From Wenzhouxiangella sp042310355 (lineage in GTDB: Bacteria > Pseudomonadota > Gammaproteobacteria > Xanthomonadales > Wenzhouxiangellaceae): 64,000 bases of DNA. The position numbers were made by a program, and so were the translations under genes. The notes under the pieces are model-generated. The model worked only from the letters and a program-made list of their open reading frames with translations, did not search any database and was not told where the DNA came from. Shown here piece by piece: positions 8,801 to 18,696 of this stretch. The stretch's first letter is position 1. Each line of letters opens with the position of its first letter. Location: positions 248,001 through 312,000 of the forward strand of contig NZ_JBHJMR010000003.1 in NCBI RefSeq assembly GCF_042310355.1. Direction: 5' to 3'.

Positions 8801-11016
8801 GGAACATCGAGCTACAAGAGATGATCGACAGCGATGGTGATGTTCGCTACCAGCTCGAAAGGGTCTACGATCAACTCGGACGACTCGACGCAATGGTATC
8901 CGGAACCGGACAGACAACTGACTACGAGTATGAGCCGGGGGGCAGCGTCGAAAAGGAAACGGACCCGCTGGGAAATGCGACGGAATCCGAGTATGACCCG
9001 CTTGGGCGTCTGGATTACGTCCTGGACGCTCTTGGCGGTGTTACGGCCTTTTCCTACGACGCGGTAGGTAATTCCACCGAGGTTGTGGATTCCGAAGGTC
9101 TAGCAACGAGCTACCAATATAATGCATTTGATGAGTTGACCGCTCTCGTCAGCCCGGATACCGGGACTACGAGCTACACCTATGATGAGGCGGGGAATCG
9201 TGAAACAAAAACCGATGCGCGGGGCGTGACTACGACATTCGCATACGACGCCCTGAATCGCTTGATTGGCGTCCAGTTTCCTGACAGCAGCTTGGATATA
9301 AGCTACTTCTACGACGAAGATGATAGTGTTACGGGCTGTGAAGAGTCCTATCCGGTAGGCAGGCTCACGCGAATGATGGATCCTTCCGGAACGACCGTGT
9401 ATTGCTACGATGCTCGCGGAAGCGTTACCAAAAAGACGCAGGCCGTTGGCTTGGATTCCGTTGCGGTTGGCTATGATCATGATGAGGTTGGTCGCCTGAC
9501 CAGTATCACGTACCCCAGTGGTCGGGAGGTCATGTACTCCCGAGATGCCGGCGGTCGGGTCACATCCTTGCAGTTGTCCCCCGGGGATTCGCAGAGAGTG
9601 AAGACAATCGTGTCTGCTGTCGATTACTTGCCTTTCGGGGCTGTAAAGCAGTACACGTTCGGAAATCAGGAGAATTTGGTGCGCAGTCATAACCTTGACT
9701 ATGACGTCACCGAGGTAGAGAGTCCTGCTCTGGATCTTCAGTTGCAGCGAGATGCGGTCGGCAATATCGATCAGCTTGGAATGTCGGGTGGCAACCAGTC
9801 GATCGTCGAAGAGTACGTCTACGACGATCTCTATCGTCTTGAGGCTGTTCAGGATGACCAGGGTGTCGATATTGAATCCTATGCCTATGACCTTATTGGA
9901 AATCGTCAGAGCAAGACGACGGACTTCGGCACAGAGATGTACGACTACGCTGTCGATAGCCATCATCTTGTAAGCGTGGACGGAAACATGCGCACCCATG
10001 ACGCTGTGGGTAATCTGGTCTCGGACAGTCAGGGTAGCCGCAACTACGTCTATGGTGATCACAATCGGCTTTCCGAATTCTCCGCCCCGCGCGTCAATGC
10101 TGACTACGTCCACAACGGTCGGGGACAGCGCACTTCCAAGGTGGTGAACGAGAGCGGTTCGACCAAGCAGGTATATTTCGTCTACGACGAATCCGGTCGG
10201 CTGTTGGCAGAACTATCCTACCCGCCGATGGGGCTTTACCCGGTCGTGCGCCGGGAATACGTATACCTGGAAGATATCCCAGTAGCCGTGATTGATTACG
10301 AGTCTGGTCAGACCACATACTACGTACATGCCGACCATCTGGGTACGCCGCGTGCGGTATCGGATGGCAGTGGGGTCAAGCGCTGGGAATGGCAGTTCCA
10401 GAGCAATCCGTTTGGGGAAGTTTCGGCGGACGAGGATCCAGAGAACACCGGCACCAGCTTTGATTTGAATCTGCGGTTTCCTGGGCAGTACTATGATTCC
10501 GAGAGTGGGTTGCACTACAACTACTTCAGGGACTATGAGCCGCAGACTGGGCGGTATGTGCAGAGTGATCCGATTGGGTTGGCTGGTGGCATCAACCTCT
10601 ATGCATATGGCTATGCCAATCCGCTCTTCTATAGAGATCCCTTTGGCTTGTGGGGCTTGAATCCACGTACGGCCTCTTGGCTTGCATGCCATATAATGGA
10701 TGCTGCCGATGACGTTGCGAACTCCTGGAAGGACTATAGACGCCGTCAGTGTGAAGAGAATCGAAATCAGCAGCGATCAAAGATCAATGAAAGCTGCGAG
10801 AGCAACGAAGAGCAGTGCCACGATAGCACTAGATACCAAACAGCGCGAACGGGAGGCTTTAATCAAGATTGTTATCTTGATTGCCTTAGGGATTTCGATG
10901 CGCAGTGCATGGAGCGCTTGCAGCGTGCCGAAGAAGAATATACAAGTTGTATGGGTGGTATCGGCTCCAACATCATTCTTGGGTGCGATACGACCTTGCT
11001 CAAGCCAGGTCGTTAG
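5851..11016 (+). CDS. Secreted RHS/YD-repeat protein with Cys-rich C-terminal tip
   Basis: This protein of about 1721 residues starts with a long signal sequence (hydrophobic LAHLVAFLLACMPLVALSA near residue 40; start taken at the ATG at 5851). A Cys-rich N-terminal region (CGCDGG, CYRCPSS) and an RHS N-terminal domain (VDFSVGSLSIERTYHS) follow. Then come many YD repeats (YEYGGDGLHQ, YSPRGWLESS, FSYDAVGNST) that would form a beta shell. The conserved RHS core FPGQYYDSESGLHYNYFRDY...GRYVQSDPIGL ends at DPFGLWG (about residue 1602). The last 119 residues are a variable tip with nine Cys and no recognised fold, a likely toxin domain. No VgrG or T6SS gene is near. Lower GC than flanks suggests transfer. 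Confidence 0.92.
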   Translation: MGISKFVPFFDVIQLFNHSLKGRERNTGLRLAHLVAFLLACMPLVALSASQDSVWEFCTDNYADEHQCFDSLSEAEDYMREEPCDLGAPDCSPDDLSGRRFLELDGPPSISATDIRYDYDVKRRPPKTIEEDYLYALSRSSYIGPGTACGCDGGTDPTCYSDRFNCASDPEKCYRCPSSDGELDPILDAFENQWDKGCGYSATVIPAESSGENNMTQSGMGCAESENCSSNRNSQSPWPSPPNHATSFSGINGLDFFQNTGSFNYHNSYSHSEDDPRFPFNVEVEVEYVPKESDGSCSDSAGTKNMMIDRWQRFECDEGLRVPSPYVRLNPQNYYPPEEIGRKDKVCKSYQTGQIRAHLIPSKQCEYGNPCVPATGAKIKREVDFSVGSLSIERTYHSLRLARSNSRFGTAWHGNFGDRLLVSPGNEPNDVFYVDVDGRYEKFELQNAIGTYRSTNVVGLTLSKEPDGNWILRWPGGEVRQFSEDGRLQLIEQTGPEGYELSMQYGPDGLLHLVEDRVGRALTFHYDQTGPLDCESASDQSACSARRVSRVELPDGHEILYGYDSEGRLESVEYANGARRLYHYNETENICPADAPADTCSGGTVPDGGFPGLLTGISDEFVGSDGTLEVSRYSTYQYDHHERVISSALANGLDRTGISYLGNDEAVVTYPEGGERHIEFTTIANAFRKDDLWIDRTDPSGEAIETDFEYDSSGRLNWKSDPRGTVTRYEYGGDGLHQSAVVEADGTPEQRRTETEWAPGLTRVSEKRVYDAQGALVRLTRNDYDADGRLVARCEYDPNDSEAVAYECSGSVAPPTGEPVRRWTWAYCDSSSPDCPLEGLLVASTVPGDDPAEPTEYHYYAHTSEQGCADGPGDCFRAGDLWMVVNPLGHVVEYLSYDQAGRPIRILDANGVINELQYSPRGWLESSTVDEETTTYVYSPNGLLEKTVHPDGSFLEFEYDSAERLEAVENALGERIEFVLDEGGNIELQEMIDSDGDVRYQLERVYDQLGRLDAMVSGTGQTTDYEYEPGGSVEKETDPLGNATESEYDPLGRLDYVLDALGGVTAFSYDAVGNSTEVVDSEGLATSYQYNAFDELTALVSPDTGTTSYTYDEAGNRETKTDARGVTTTFAYDALNRLIGVQFPDSSLDISYFYDEDDSVTGCEESYPVGRLTRMMDPSGTTVYCYDARGSVTKKTQAVGLDSVAVGYDHDEVGRLTSITYPSGREVMYSRDAGGRVTSLQLSPGDSQRVKTIVSAVDYLPFGAVKQYTFGNQENLVRSHNLDYDVTEVESPALDLQLQRDAVGNIDQLGMSGGNQSIVEEYVYDDLYRLEAVQDDQGVDIESYAYDLIGNRQSKTTDFGTEMYDYAVDSHHLVSVDGNMRTHDAVGNLVSDSQGSRNYVYGDHNRLSEFSAPRVNADYVHNGRGQRTSKVVNESGSTKQVYFVYDESGRLLAELSYPPMGLYPVVRREYVYLEDIPVAVIDYESGQTTYYVHADHLGTPRAVSDGSGVKRWEWQFQSNPFGEVSADEDPENTGTSFDLNLRFPGQYYDSESGLHYNYFRDYEPQTGRYVQSDPIGLAGGINLYAYGYANPLFYRDPFGLWGLNPRTASWLACHIMDAADDVANSWKDYRRRQCEENRNQQRSKINESCESNEEQCHDSTRYQTARTGGFNQDCYLDCLRDFDAQCMERLQRAEEEYTSCMGGIGSNIILGCDTTLLKPGR

Positions 11017-11035
11017 TTTTCTTGGTGCTGCTGAC

Positions 11036-11476
11036 ATGAACAGAGTTGTCGCAATATGCCTTGCTGCCCTTCTTGCCTCCTGTTCGATCGAGTACGAGTC
11101 TTGCAGGGACGGTTTGGCGAGAGTCGGCGCGAACGATATTTTACTGGGTCAGCGCGATATTTCGGATTTCAAAGGAGATTTCTGTTCGGATATGCCGCTA
11201 ACATCCTATGTTGATTCTGATACATCGGCCAAGTTTTCGCGAGGGTGTCCGGGGGTCTGTTCCGATGAGGTGTCAAGGTATTCGGCTGCCGTTGGAGTTG
11301 CCAGTATGCAGGAGGGTGATTTCTGCGGTGATCCAGATCCTGCTGTCAGGTCGGCTTACCGAGAGCTTCTGAGCGAGTCGCTGGAAAGGATTTACAGTTT
11401 CGAGCAGGATTTGATTGACTGTTATCTTCGCGAAGCCGGTGTGACGTTGAATTCATCGGGTGTGTACGCTGAATGA
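11036..11476 (+). CDS. Cys-rich lipoprotein, candidate immunity protein for the RHS tip
   Basis: The 146-residue product has a lipoprotein signal (MNRVVAICLAALLASC, lipobox LAAS-C type), so it should be anchored in the envelope. The mature part holds seven Cys including the lipidated one, and a helical C-terminus (RSAYRELLSESLERIYSFEQDL). No family was recognised. It starts 19 nt after the RHS stop, on the same strand. In RHS loci the gene right behind the variable tip is often the cognate immunity gene, so that role is inferred from position. The envelope location fits a toxin that acts outside the cytoplasm. Confidence 0.72.
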   Translation: MNRVVAICLAALLASCSIEYESCRDGLARVGANDILLGQRDISDFKGDFCSDMPLTSYVDSDTSAKFSRGCPGVCSDEVSRYSAAVGVASMQEGDFCGDPDPAVRSAYRELLSESLERIYSFEQDLIDCYLREAGVTLNSSGVYAE

Positions 11477-11603
11477 CTGGCGCGGGCTTCTCAGGGGCGT
11501 CTCGGTGAATCTGTCGCGGGGCGGGCAGTACATTTGCGGCACGGTTCCAGTGAAAGTCGGATAGAATCGAATCCAAACAGGTCACTTATCTGGCTCTGCC
11601 TTG

Positions 11604-12698
11604 ATGTCTTGCAACTCCTTCGGCCACGTCCTGACCCTGACCACGTTCGGCGAGAGCCACGGGCCGATGATTGGCTGTGTGATCGACGGGTTTCCGCCCG
11701 GGATGGAGATCACGCCCCAGGAGATTCGGGCCGAGCTGATGCGGCGGGCGACGGGGCAGAGTCGGTGGACTTCGCAGCGCAAGGAAGCCGAGGACGTTCA
11801 GATTCTGTCGGGGGTGTTCGAGGGGAAGACGACCGGGGCGCCGATTGCGCTGCTGATCTACAACACCGATGCGAAGCCCAAGGACTACTCGAAGATCGCG
11901 GATCAGTTCCGGCCCGGGCATGCGGACTACACCTATCACCACAAGTACGGCATTCGCGACTACCGCGGCGGCGGGCGGTCTTCGGCGCGGGAGACGGCGA
12001 TGCGGGTGGCGGCCGGGGCGCTGGCGCGGAAGTGGCTGCGCGAGAAGTTTGGCGTGGAGATCACGGGGTGGCTTGGACAGATCGGTGATCAGGTCTGCGA
12101 TGAGCACTTCGATGCGACGGTGATCGACACGAATCCGTTCTTCTGTCCCGATGCGTCTCGAATCGAGGCGCTCGAGGGCTACATGAAGGAGCTTTGGAAG
12201 TCGGGCGATTCGGTCGGCGCGCTGGTGAAGGCGCGCGCGACCGGAGTGCCGGTGGGCCTGGGTGCACCGGTCTACGCCAAGCTCGACGGCGACCTGGCCG
12301 CGGCGATGATGAGCATCAACGCGACCAAGGGCGTGGAGATTGGAGCGGGTTTCGCCTCCGTGGCGCAGAAGGGCACCGAGCACCGCGACGAGATCACGCC
12401 CGAGGGCTTCGAATCCAACCATGCCGGCGGCGTGCTGGGCGGCATTTCGACGGGGCAGCCGCTCGAATGCGCGGTGGCTTTCAAGCCGACATCTTCCTTG
12501 AGATTGCCCGGAAAAACCGTGGATATCCGGGGCGAACCGGTTGAAATCGTGACCACCGGCCGCCATGACCCCTGTGTCGGGATACGCGCCGTGCCGATCG
12601 TCGAGGCCATGCTGGCCCTGGTGATCATGGACCACGTCCTGCTCCACCGCGCCCAGTGCGGCGATGTGGGCGAGCAGACGCCGCGCATTCCCGGGTGA
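11604..12698 (+). CDS. aroC: Chorismate synthase
   Basis: The 364-residue protein matches AroC along its length: NSFGHVLTLTTFGESHG at the start, RPGHADYTYHHKYG and RDYRGGGRSSARETA in the middle, and RHDPCVGIRAVPIVEAM near the end. It converts EPSP to chorismate with reduced FMN, the last shared step to Trp, Phe and Tyr. The ATG at 11604 gives the conserved N-terminus; a TTG one codon upstream is less likely. The neighbour downstream is asd, so this is a small amino-acid biosynthesis pair, though an inverted repeat separates them. Confidence 0.97.
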   Translation: MSCNSFGHVLTLTTFGESHGPMIGCVIDGFPPGMEITPQEIRAELMRRATGQSRWTSQRKEAEDVQILSGVFEGKTTGAPIALLIYNTDAKPKDYSKIADQFRPGHADYTYHHKYGIRDYRGGGRSSARETAMRVAAGALARKWLREKFGVEITGWLGQIGDQVCDEHFDATVIDTNPFFCPDASRIEALEGYMKELWKSGDSVGALVKARATGVPVGLGAPVYAKLDGDLAAAMMSINATKGVEIGAGFASVAQKGTEHRDEITPEGFESNHAGGVLGGISTGQPLECAVAFKPTSSLRLPGKTVDIRGEPVEIVTTGRHDPCVGIRAVPIVEAMLALVIMDHVLLHRAQCGDVGEQTPRIPG

Positions 12699-12730
12699 TT
12701 CGAATTCAAGTTCAAATTCAAAATCTAATT

Positions 12731-12887
12731 GTCCACAGATGAACACAGATGAACACAGATAAAAACGTTTAAAAAACCGCCGGCTCCCCTCGCCAGTGGT
12801 GCCAAGGGCTTGCAGTTCAGGCGGCTACTGTTGCCTGAGGAACTCCTGGCAAGTTCAATCTGTGTTTATCTGTGTTCATCTGTGGAC
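12731..12887. repeat. Iterated inverted repeat, 10-nt unit (copy 2)
   Basis: The left arm (12731-12763) reads gtccacagat, gaacacagat, gaacacagat, three exact-length 10-nt units. The right arm (12856-12887) is its complement, ending in catctgtggac. The spacer of about 95 nt has no gene. It lies between aroC and asd, 33 nt from each. Just upstream (12700-12727) there is a short run of ttcaaattcaa-like repeats. Confidence 0.92.
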
Positions 12888-12919
12888 ATTTTTTAATTCA
12901 ATCAAACCAGACAATTATC

Positions 12920-13942
<1,023 letters not shown>

Positions 13943-13950
13943 GCTACTGC

Positions 13951-14113
13951 GCGACTGTGTGACGGCGTCCGGCAGCGCAGGCGCTGGGGCCTTGGCGGCT
14001 TGCCAAGGCAAGAAGCCTGGGCCCCAGCGTCGTATAGCGCGTGCTCGGGATCCTCATGTATTTCCATATACACTCCGGTCCCTGCGCTCCGGCGGCCACC
14101 GTCACACAGTCGC
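13951..14113. repeat. GC-rich nested inverted repeat
   Basis: An outer arm at 13951-13980 (gcgactgtgtgacgg..., ...cagcgcag) is matched by its imperfect complement at 14082-14113 (ctgcgctccgg..., ...cacacagtcgc). Inside, cgctggggcc (13982-13991) pairs with ggccccagcg (14020-14029), with further pairing of cttgg and ccaag. The rest of the loop holds catgtatttccatatac. The element starts 8 nt after the asd stop and differs from the iterated-unit repeats. It could be a terminator or a REP-like element. Confidence 0.8.
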
Positions 14114-14156
14114 TCGCTACGCTCCTCGACGATCAATTCCAATCAGAGATCCCTGG

Positions 14157-14180
14157 AAAGCGCCGTGACCGCGGCGCTTT
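14157..14180. other. Short hairpin upstream of fimV
   Basis: aaagcgccg (14157-14165) and cggcgcttt (14172-14180) form a 9-bp stem with a 6-nt loop. It lacks a T-run, so it may be a weak terminator or leader hairpin. Confidence 0.5.
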
Positions 14181-14255
14181 CGCATCGTGTGAAGACATTG
14201 GTATACTCGCTTGAATTGAAATAAATTTGTCAAGCATTAGAGGGAATCGGCGCTC

Positions 14256-17126
14256 ATGGCCAACACCGCTGTTCGAATGATCGCACCAGTTCTGCTGGGC
14301 GCACTCATCCTGTTGTTCCCGGCCGACGGTCTCAGGGCGCTGGGGCTCGGGGAGGCCCGCGTCGATTCCTGGCTGGGCCAGCCGCTGGACGTTTCCATCC
14401 GCCTGCTCGAGGTCGAGTCCGAGGCGATCGAGTCGGTCAGCGTGGGGCCGGCATCGCTGGAGGATTTCGAGCGCCTCGGCGTCCCGAGCGAGTCGCTCGG
14501 GCTGGGGCTCGAAGTCACCGTCGATCGCAGCGCCTCGCCGCCGGTGGTGCGCGTTCGTTCCCAGCGCCCGGTCAGCGATCCGGTGGTCCAGGTGCTCATC
14601 GATGCACGCTGGTCGAGCGGCCGAGTGCTGCGCGAGTACACGCTGTTTCTCGATCCCCCGGTGCGGGATTCGGCCGCGCCGGCGCGCGAGGTCAGCCAGC
14701 CCGCTTCCGAGCCGGCACCAGAGCCGGCGTCGCAACCCGCGGCTGAACCGGCCGAGCGCGAGCGCCCGGCCCGACGTCCCGCCGAATCCGCTGCATCCAA
14801 TGAACCCAGGGAACGTCCTTCCCCGAGCGAGCAGCCGGCCGATACCGCTTCGGCACCCGCCTCCGGCGGCGCCGATTCCGTGGCCGTCGCCGACGGCGAC
14901 ACGCTCTGGAGCATCGCGCAGAACTGGCGGCCGGACAGCAGCCTGAGCATGGACCAGGTGATGCTGGCCATCTTCAATCGCAATCGCGACGCCTTCCTGG
15001 GCGAGAACATCAATCGCCTGCGCAGCGGCGCCCAGCTGGACATGCCGGGCGTTGACGACGTCCGTTCGGTCGATCGCGCCGACGCCGAGCAGCGCGTGCG
15101 CGAGCACATGCGCTCATGGCAGCCGGAGGTGGCCGAAGACGTCCCCGTCGTTTCCGATGCCGCCATGCCCGAGTCGCCGTCGACGCCGTCCGATGATGAC
15201 GCCGACGCATCTGCCGAGGCGGAGACCGAAGAAACGGATGCCGGCGAGGACGAGGATTTCCGGCTCGACGTCGTTCCGCCCGAAGAAGACCAGTACTCGG
15301 AAAGCTCGGCCGTTGCCGAAGGCGAGATTCAGCGCGTGGGCGATCAGTTGGCCGAGGTCGAGGAGGCCATCATCGCCGAGGATCTGGACAATCCGGCCTT
15401 CGACGATCACGTCGCGGAAGTGCGCGATGCGCTCGAGCAGCGCGACATGGCCGGCCTGGCCGTGGCCGAGGAGTCCCTGGCCGAACTCGAGGCCCGGCTG
15501 CGCGAGGCACGCGAAGCGCGTGCCGAGGAGGAGCGGCTTGCCCGGTCCGACGGCGGCGACGAAGCCACCGATAGCGAAGAAGGCGACCAGATCGCCGACT
15601 ACATGAGCGAACTGGAAGAGGAGTTCGGCCCCGGTGAAGACGACTCGGCCGATGACTCCGACGAGGCCACGGCGCGCGCGGACGGATCGGCCGACGACGG
15701 CGATGAAGCCGCCGGTGATGCCGATGACGCGGCCTCTGACGAAGATCCGGCCGATGAGCTTGCAGCCGACGAAACGGCGGACACCAGCGAGCAATCGTCC
15801 GACGCCGCCGGCGATCAGGAGGCCGAGCCTTCGATGACGGTGACGCGCACCAGTTCGGGCGGCCTGACGGCTTGGCTGTGGCCGGCGCTGGGCCTGCTGC
15901 TGGTGATCCTGTTGGCGGCCGCTGCCCTGGTCTGGCTGCGTCGACGCCGCGCGGAGGATGGCGGTTCGGAACTGTCGCTGGGCGGCGGTGACGCGGTCGA
16001 CGCCGCGCGTGCCGCGGTGGCGCGCAAGCCGCACGACCTGGGCGCTCGCCTGGCTCTGCTCAAGCTGCTCGCCGACGAGGGTCGCGAGCAGGAGTTCACA
16101 GACGCTTTCGACCAGATGTACCAGGAGGTCGATGACGAGTCCGAGCCCGAATGGCAGGAAGCGCTGTCGCTGGCGTCGGTGCACGTGCCCGACCATCCCC
16201 TGCTGACGCCGCGTGAGACCTCGCTCGACGAGGACGACGATTTTGATCGGCGCGCCGACGAGATGTTCGGCATGCTCGATGTCGACGAGAGCGAATCGGA
16301 AGCGCCGGCGGAATTCGACGCCGACGAGCGCGGCGCCGACGAGGAAGTCTTCGATCTCGGAATGGAAGACGACGAGGAGGCCGAGCGGACTACGCGGGCC
16401 GAAAGCGAGCGCGAAACGTCCGAGGCGGGCAAGGAAGACACCTTCGACAACGACATGGACCTGGCCGTCTTGTCCGAGCGCCTGGACGATCCGTCCAAGG
16501 AGCCGGGCAGCGATCATTCCCTGGATGAAGACAAGGGTGACGCCGATTTCGGCGAGTTCAAGGAGATCGACGAGTTCAGCCTCGAAGACGAGCCCGATGA
16601 AGCCGGGGAGTCCCGGGACAAGCCGTCCGAAGCGCCGATCGATCTCGAGGATGAGACCGCTCCGGAGCCCGACCTGGATCTCGACCCGGCGCGCGAGCAG
16701 GAAGCCGACGAAGTCTTCGGTGAGTCCGGAACGCGCGATACCGGGGACCTCGATCTCGAATTGAGCTCCGACGTCGAAGATCTCGAGTCGACATCCGACG
16801 ACGGTGGGCTGGACTTCGAGCTGGGTGCAGCACCTGCGACAGAGGATGAAGCGACCGACTCGGCCGACGCGGAGCAGGACAGCGAATCGTCCGAAGCCGA
16901 CGACGCGTTCGAGCTGTCCGAGCCCGAGACGTCCGAATCCGAGTCGCCCGCGGCGGCCGGTGGTTCGCTCAGCGACGAGGACGCCGACGTCAAGCTCGAC
17001 CTCGCGCGCGCCTACATCTCGGTGGACCTGGCCGATTCGGCCCGCTCGGTGCTCGAGGAAGTGGTCAGCGACGGCAGCGAGGACAAGCGCGCCGAAGCGA
17101 AGAAGCTTCTGGACAGCATCGTGTGA
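14256..17126 (+). CDS. fimV: FimV-like polar/type IV pilus assembly protein
   Basis: The 956-residue protein has a signal sequence, the FimV N-terminal domain (LGLGEARVDSWLGQPLDVSI), and a periplasmic LysM domain at about residues 208-265 (VADGDTLWSIAQNW). A transmembrane helix follows at about 538-565 (LWPALGLLLVILLAAAALVWL). The cytoplasmic part is very long and acidic, and ends in the conserved FimV C-terminal domain (DVKLDLARAYISVDLADSA). FimV-type proteins bind peptidoglycan at the pole and organise type IV pili and polar signalling. The place directly upstream of truA is the classic one in gammaproteobacteria. Confidence 0.93.
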   Translation: MANTAVRMIAPVLLGALILLFPADGLRALGLGEARVDSWLGQPLDVSIRLLEVESEAIESVSVGPASLEDFERLGVPSESLGLGLEVTVDRSASPPVVRVRSQRPVSDPVVQVLIDARWSSGRVLREYTLFLDPPVRDSAAPAREVSQPASEPAPEPASQPAAEPAERERPARRPAESAASNEPRERPSPSEQPADTASAPASGGADSVAVADGDTLWSIAQNWRPDSSLSMDQVMLAIFNRNRDAFLGENINRLRSGAQLDMPGVDDVRSVDRADAEQRVREHMRSWQPEVAEDVPVVSDAAMPESPSTPSDDDADASAEAETEETDAGEDEDFRLDVVPPEEDQYSESSAVAEGEIQRVGDQLAEVEEAIIAEDLDNPAFDDHVAEVRDALEQRDMAGLAVAEESLAELEARLREAREARAEEERLARSDGGDEATDSEEGDQIADYMSELEEEFGPGEDDSADDSDEATARADGSADDGDEAAGDADDAASDEDPADELAADETADTSEQSSDAAGDQEAEPSMTVTRTSSGGLTAWLWPALGLLLVILLAAAALVWLRRRRAEDGGSELSLGGGDAVDAARAAVARKPHDLGARLALLKLLADEGREQEFTDAFDQMYQEVDDESEPEWQEALSLASVHVPDHPLLTPRETSLDEDDDFDRRADEMFGMLDVDESESEAPAEFDADERGADEEVFDLGMEDDEEAERTTRAESERETSEAGKEDTFDNDMDLAVLSERLDDPSKEPGSDHSLDEDKGDADFGEFKEIDEFSLEDEPDEAGESRDKPSEAPIDLEDETAPEPDLDLDPAREQEADEVFGESGTRDTGDLDLELSSDVEDLESTSDDGGLDFELGAAPATEDEATDSADAEQDSESSEADDAFELSEPETSESESPAAAGGSLSDEDADVKLDLARAYISVDLADSARSVLEEVVSDGSEDKRAEAKKLLDSIV

Positions 17127-17146
17127 TCGCCGCAAGCTGAACCCGA

Positions 17147-17941
17147 ATGCGACTGGCCGCCGGCATCGAGTACGACGGCAGCGGTTTCTACGGCTGGCAG
17201 ACGCAGCGCCAGTCGCCGACCGTGCAAGCCTGCCTGGAAGCCGCCCTGGGCCGCGTGGCCGATCACCCGGTCCGGGTGCATTGCGCCGGTCGCACCGACA
17301 CGGGTGTGCACGCGCATTGCCAGGTGGTGCATTTCGACACGCAGGCGGTTCGCCGCGAGCGCGCCTGGGTGCTCGGGACCAACACCCACCTGCATCCGGG
17401 TATTTCGGTGCACTGGGTCCGGCCGGTCGACGACGACTTTCACGCCCGCTTCTCGGCCACGCGCCGCCGCTACCGCTATCGCATGCTCAACCGCTGGGTT
17501 CGCCCGGCGATCGAGCGCGGCCGCGTTGCCTGGGTTCGCCAGCCGCTCGACGCCGAGCGCATGCACGCCGCCGCCCGGGCCCTGCTTGGCGAGCATGATT
17601 TCACCAGCTTCCGCGCCGTCGGCTGCCAGGCGAAGTCGCCCGTGCGCGAGATTCACCACTTGTCCGTGACGCGCCGGGGCAGCGAAGTGGTCATTGACAT
17701 CGAGGCCAACGCCTTCGTCTACCATATGGTCAGAAACGTGGCCGGAACGCTGATCCCGGTGGGTACGGGCGATCGCGCCGTATCCTGGCCGGGTGAGGTG
17801 CTGGCTGCGGTCGATCGCACCCGGGCCGGGCCGACGGCGCCGGCCGAAGGGCTTTACTTCGTGGCGCCGTCCTACCCGGAACACGGGTACCTGCCGCTGG
17901 GTCGGGAGATCGATTTTCCACCGCGCGACGGCAGGGACTAG
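17147..17941 (+). CDS. truA: tRNA pseudouridine(38-40) synthase TruA
   Basis: The 264-residue protein has the TruA N-terminus (AAGIEYDGSGFYGWQTQ) and the catalytic block CAGRTDTGVHA, with Asp51 as nucleophile. It also has the later motif DIEANAFVYHMVRN. It isomerises U38, U39 and U40 in the tRNA anticodon arm. It starts 20 nt after fimV. Length is normal. Confidence 0.97.
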   Translation: MRLAAGIEYDGSGFYGWQTQRQSPTVQACLEAALGRVADHPVRVHCAGRTDTGVHAHCQVVHFDTQAVRRERAWVLGTNTHLHPGISVHWVRPVDDDFHARFSATRRRYRYRMLNRWVRPAIERGRVAWVRQPLDAERMHAAARALLGEHDFTSFRAVGCQAKSPVREIHHLSVTRRGSEVVIDIEANAFVYHMVRNVAGTLIPVGTGDRAVSWPGEVLAAVDRTRAGPTAPAEGLYFVAPSYPEHGYLPLGREIDFPPRDGRD

Positions 17942-17982
17942 TTGCTCGACGGGCCACGCACCGAGCATGACCGTTGTGGCTG

Positions 17983-18072
17983 GAACCGCGGATTTCGCGG
18001 GTTCACGCAGTTCAGGAATCGACAGTGAAAACGTATTCAACAATCCGCGTTCATCTGCGTTCATCCGCGATT
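17983..18072. repeat. Degenerate iterated inverted repeat, 10-nt unit (copy 3)
   Basis: The left arm ggaaccgcggatttcg... (17983-18010) and right arm aatccgcgttcatctgcg followed by ttcatccgcg (18042-18070) are the same type as the other 10-nt copies, but with more mismatches. It fills most of the gap between truA and trpF and ends about 27 nt before the trpF start. Confidence 0.7.
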
Positions 18073-18098
18073 GCGATACGCGCTTTCCGGAAAGCAGC

Positions 18099-18696
18099 AT
18101 GATCCGAGTCAAGATCTGCGGCATCACGCGCATCGAGGACGCCCTGGCGGCCGCCGATGCCGGTGCCGATGCGATCGGCCTGGCCTTTGTCGAGGCGAGC
18201 CCGCGCTGCATCGATCCGCAACAGGCGCAGGCCGTCTGCCGGGCGCTGCCGCCCTTCGTGACACGGGTGGGCCTGTTCATGGACGCGCCGGCCGAACAAG
18301 TCGAGGCGACCCTCGCGCAGGTCTCGCTCGACTGGCTGCAGTTTCACGGCCGCGAAACCCAGGACTTCTGCCGGCAGTTCGGCCGGCCCTGGATGAAGGC
18401 CCTGGCGATGGGCGGCGAGCGGCCCGACGACCCCGGTGAATTCGACCTTGCCGATGCCCTGCTGCTCGATGCCCACGCGCCCGGCCAGGCCGGCGGCAGC
18501 GGCACGCGCTTCGACTGGAACCGGGTGCCGCGAATCCCGCGGCCCTGGGTCCTGGCCGGCGGCCTCGATCCCGACAATGCGGGCGAGGCCTGCGCCCGGC
18601 TCAAGCCCGACGCGGTGGACGTTTCAAGCGGCGTGGAAGTCCGACCGGGCGTGAAGAGTGATAAGCTGATTCGTGACTTTATAAAGGCGGTGAAAC

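Noticed and set aside
10636..11016. Known RHS toxin fold (HNH, deaminase or ADP-ribosyltransferase)
   Set aside because: No HNH, zinc-binding HxE/CxxC pair or other catalytic signature could be recognised in the Cys-rich tip.
15114..17135. 673-residue minus-strand open frame opposite fimV
   Set aside because: Low-complexity mirror of the acidic fimV repeats; no start signal or known domain.
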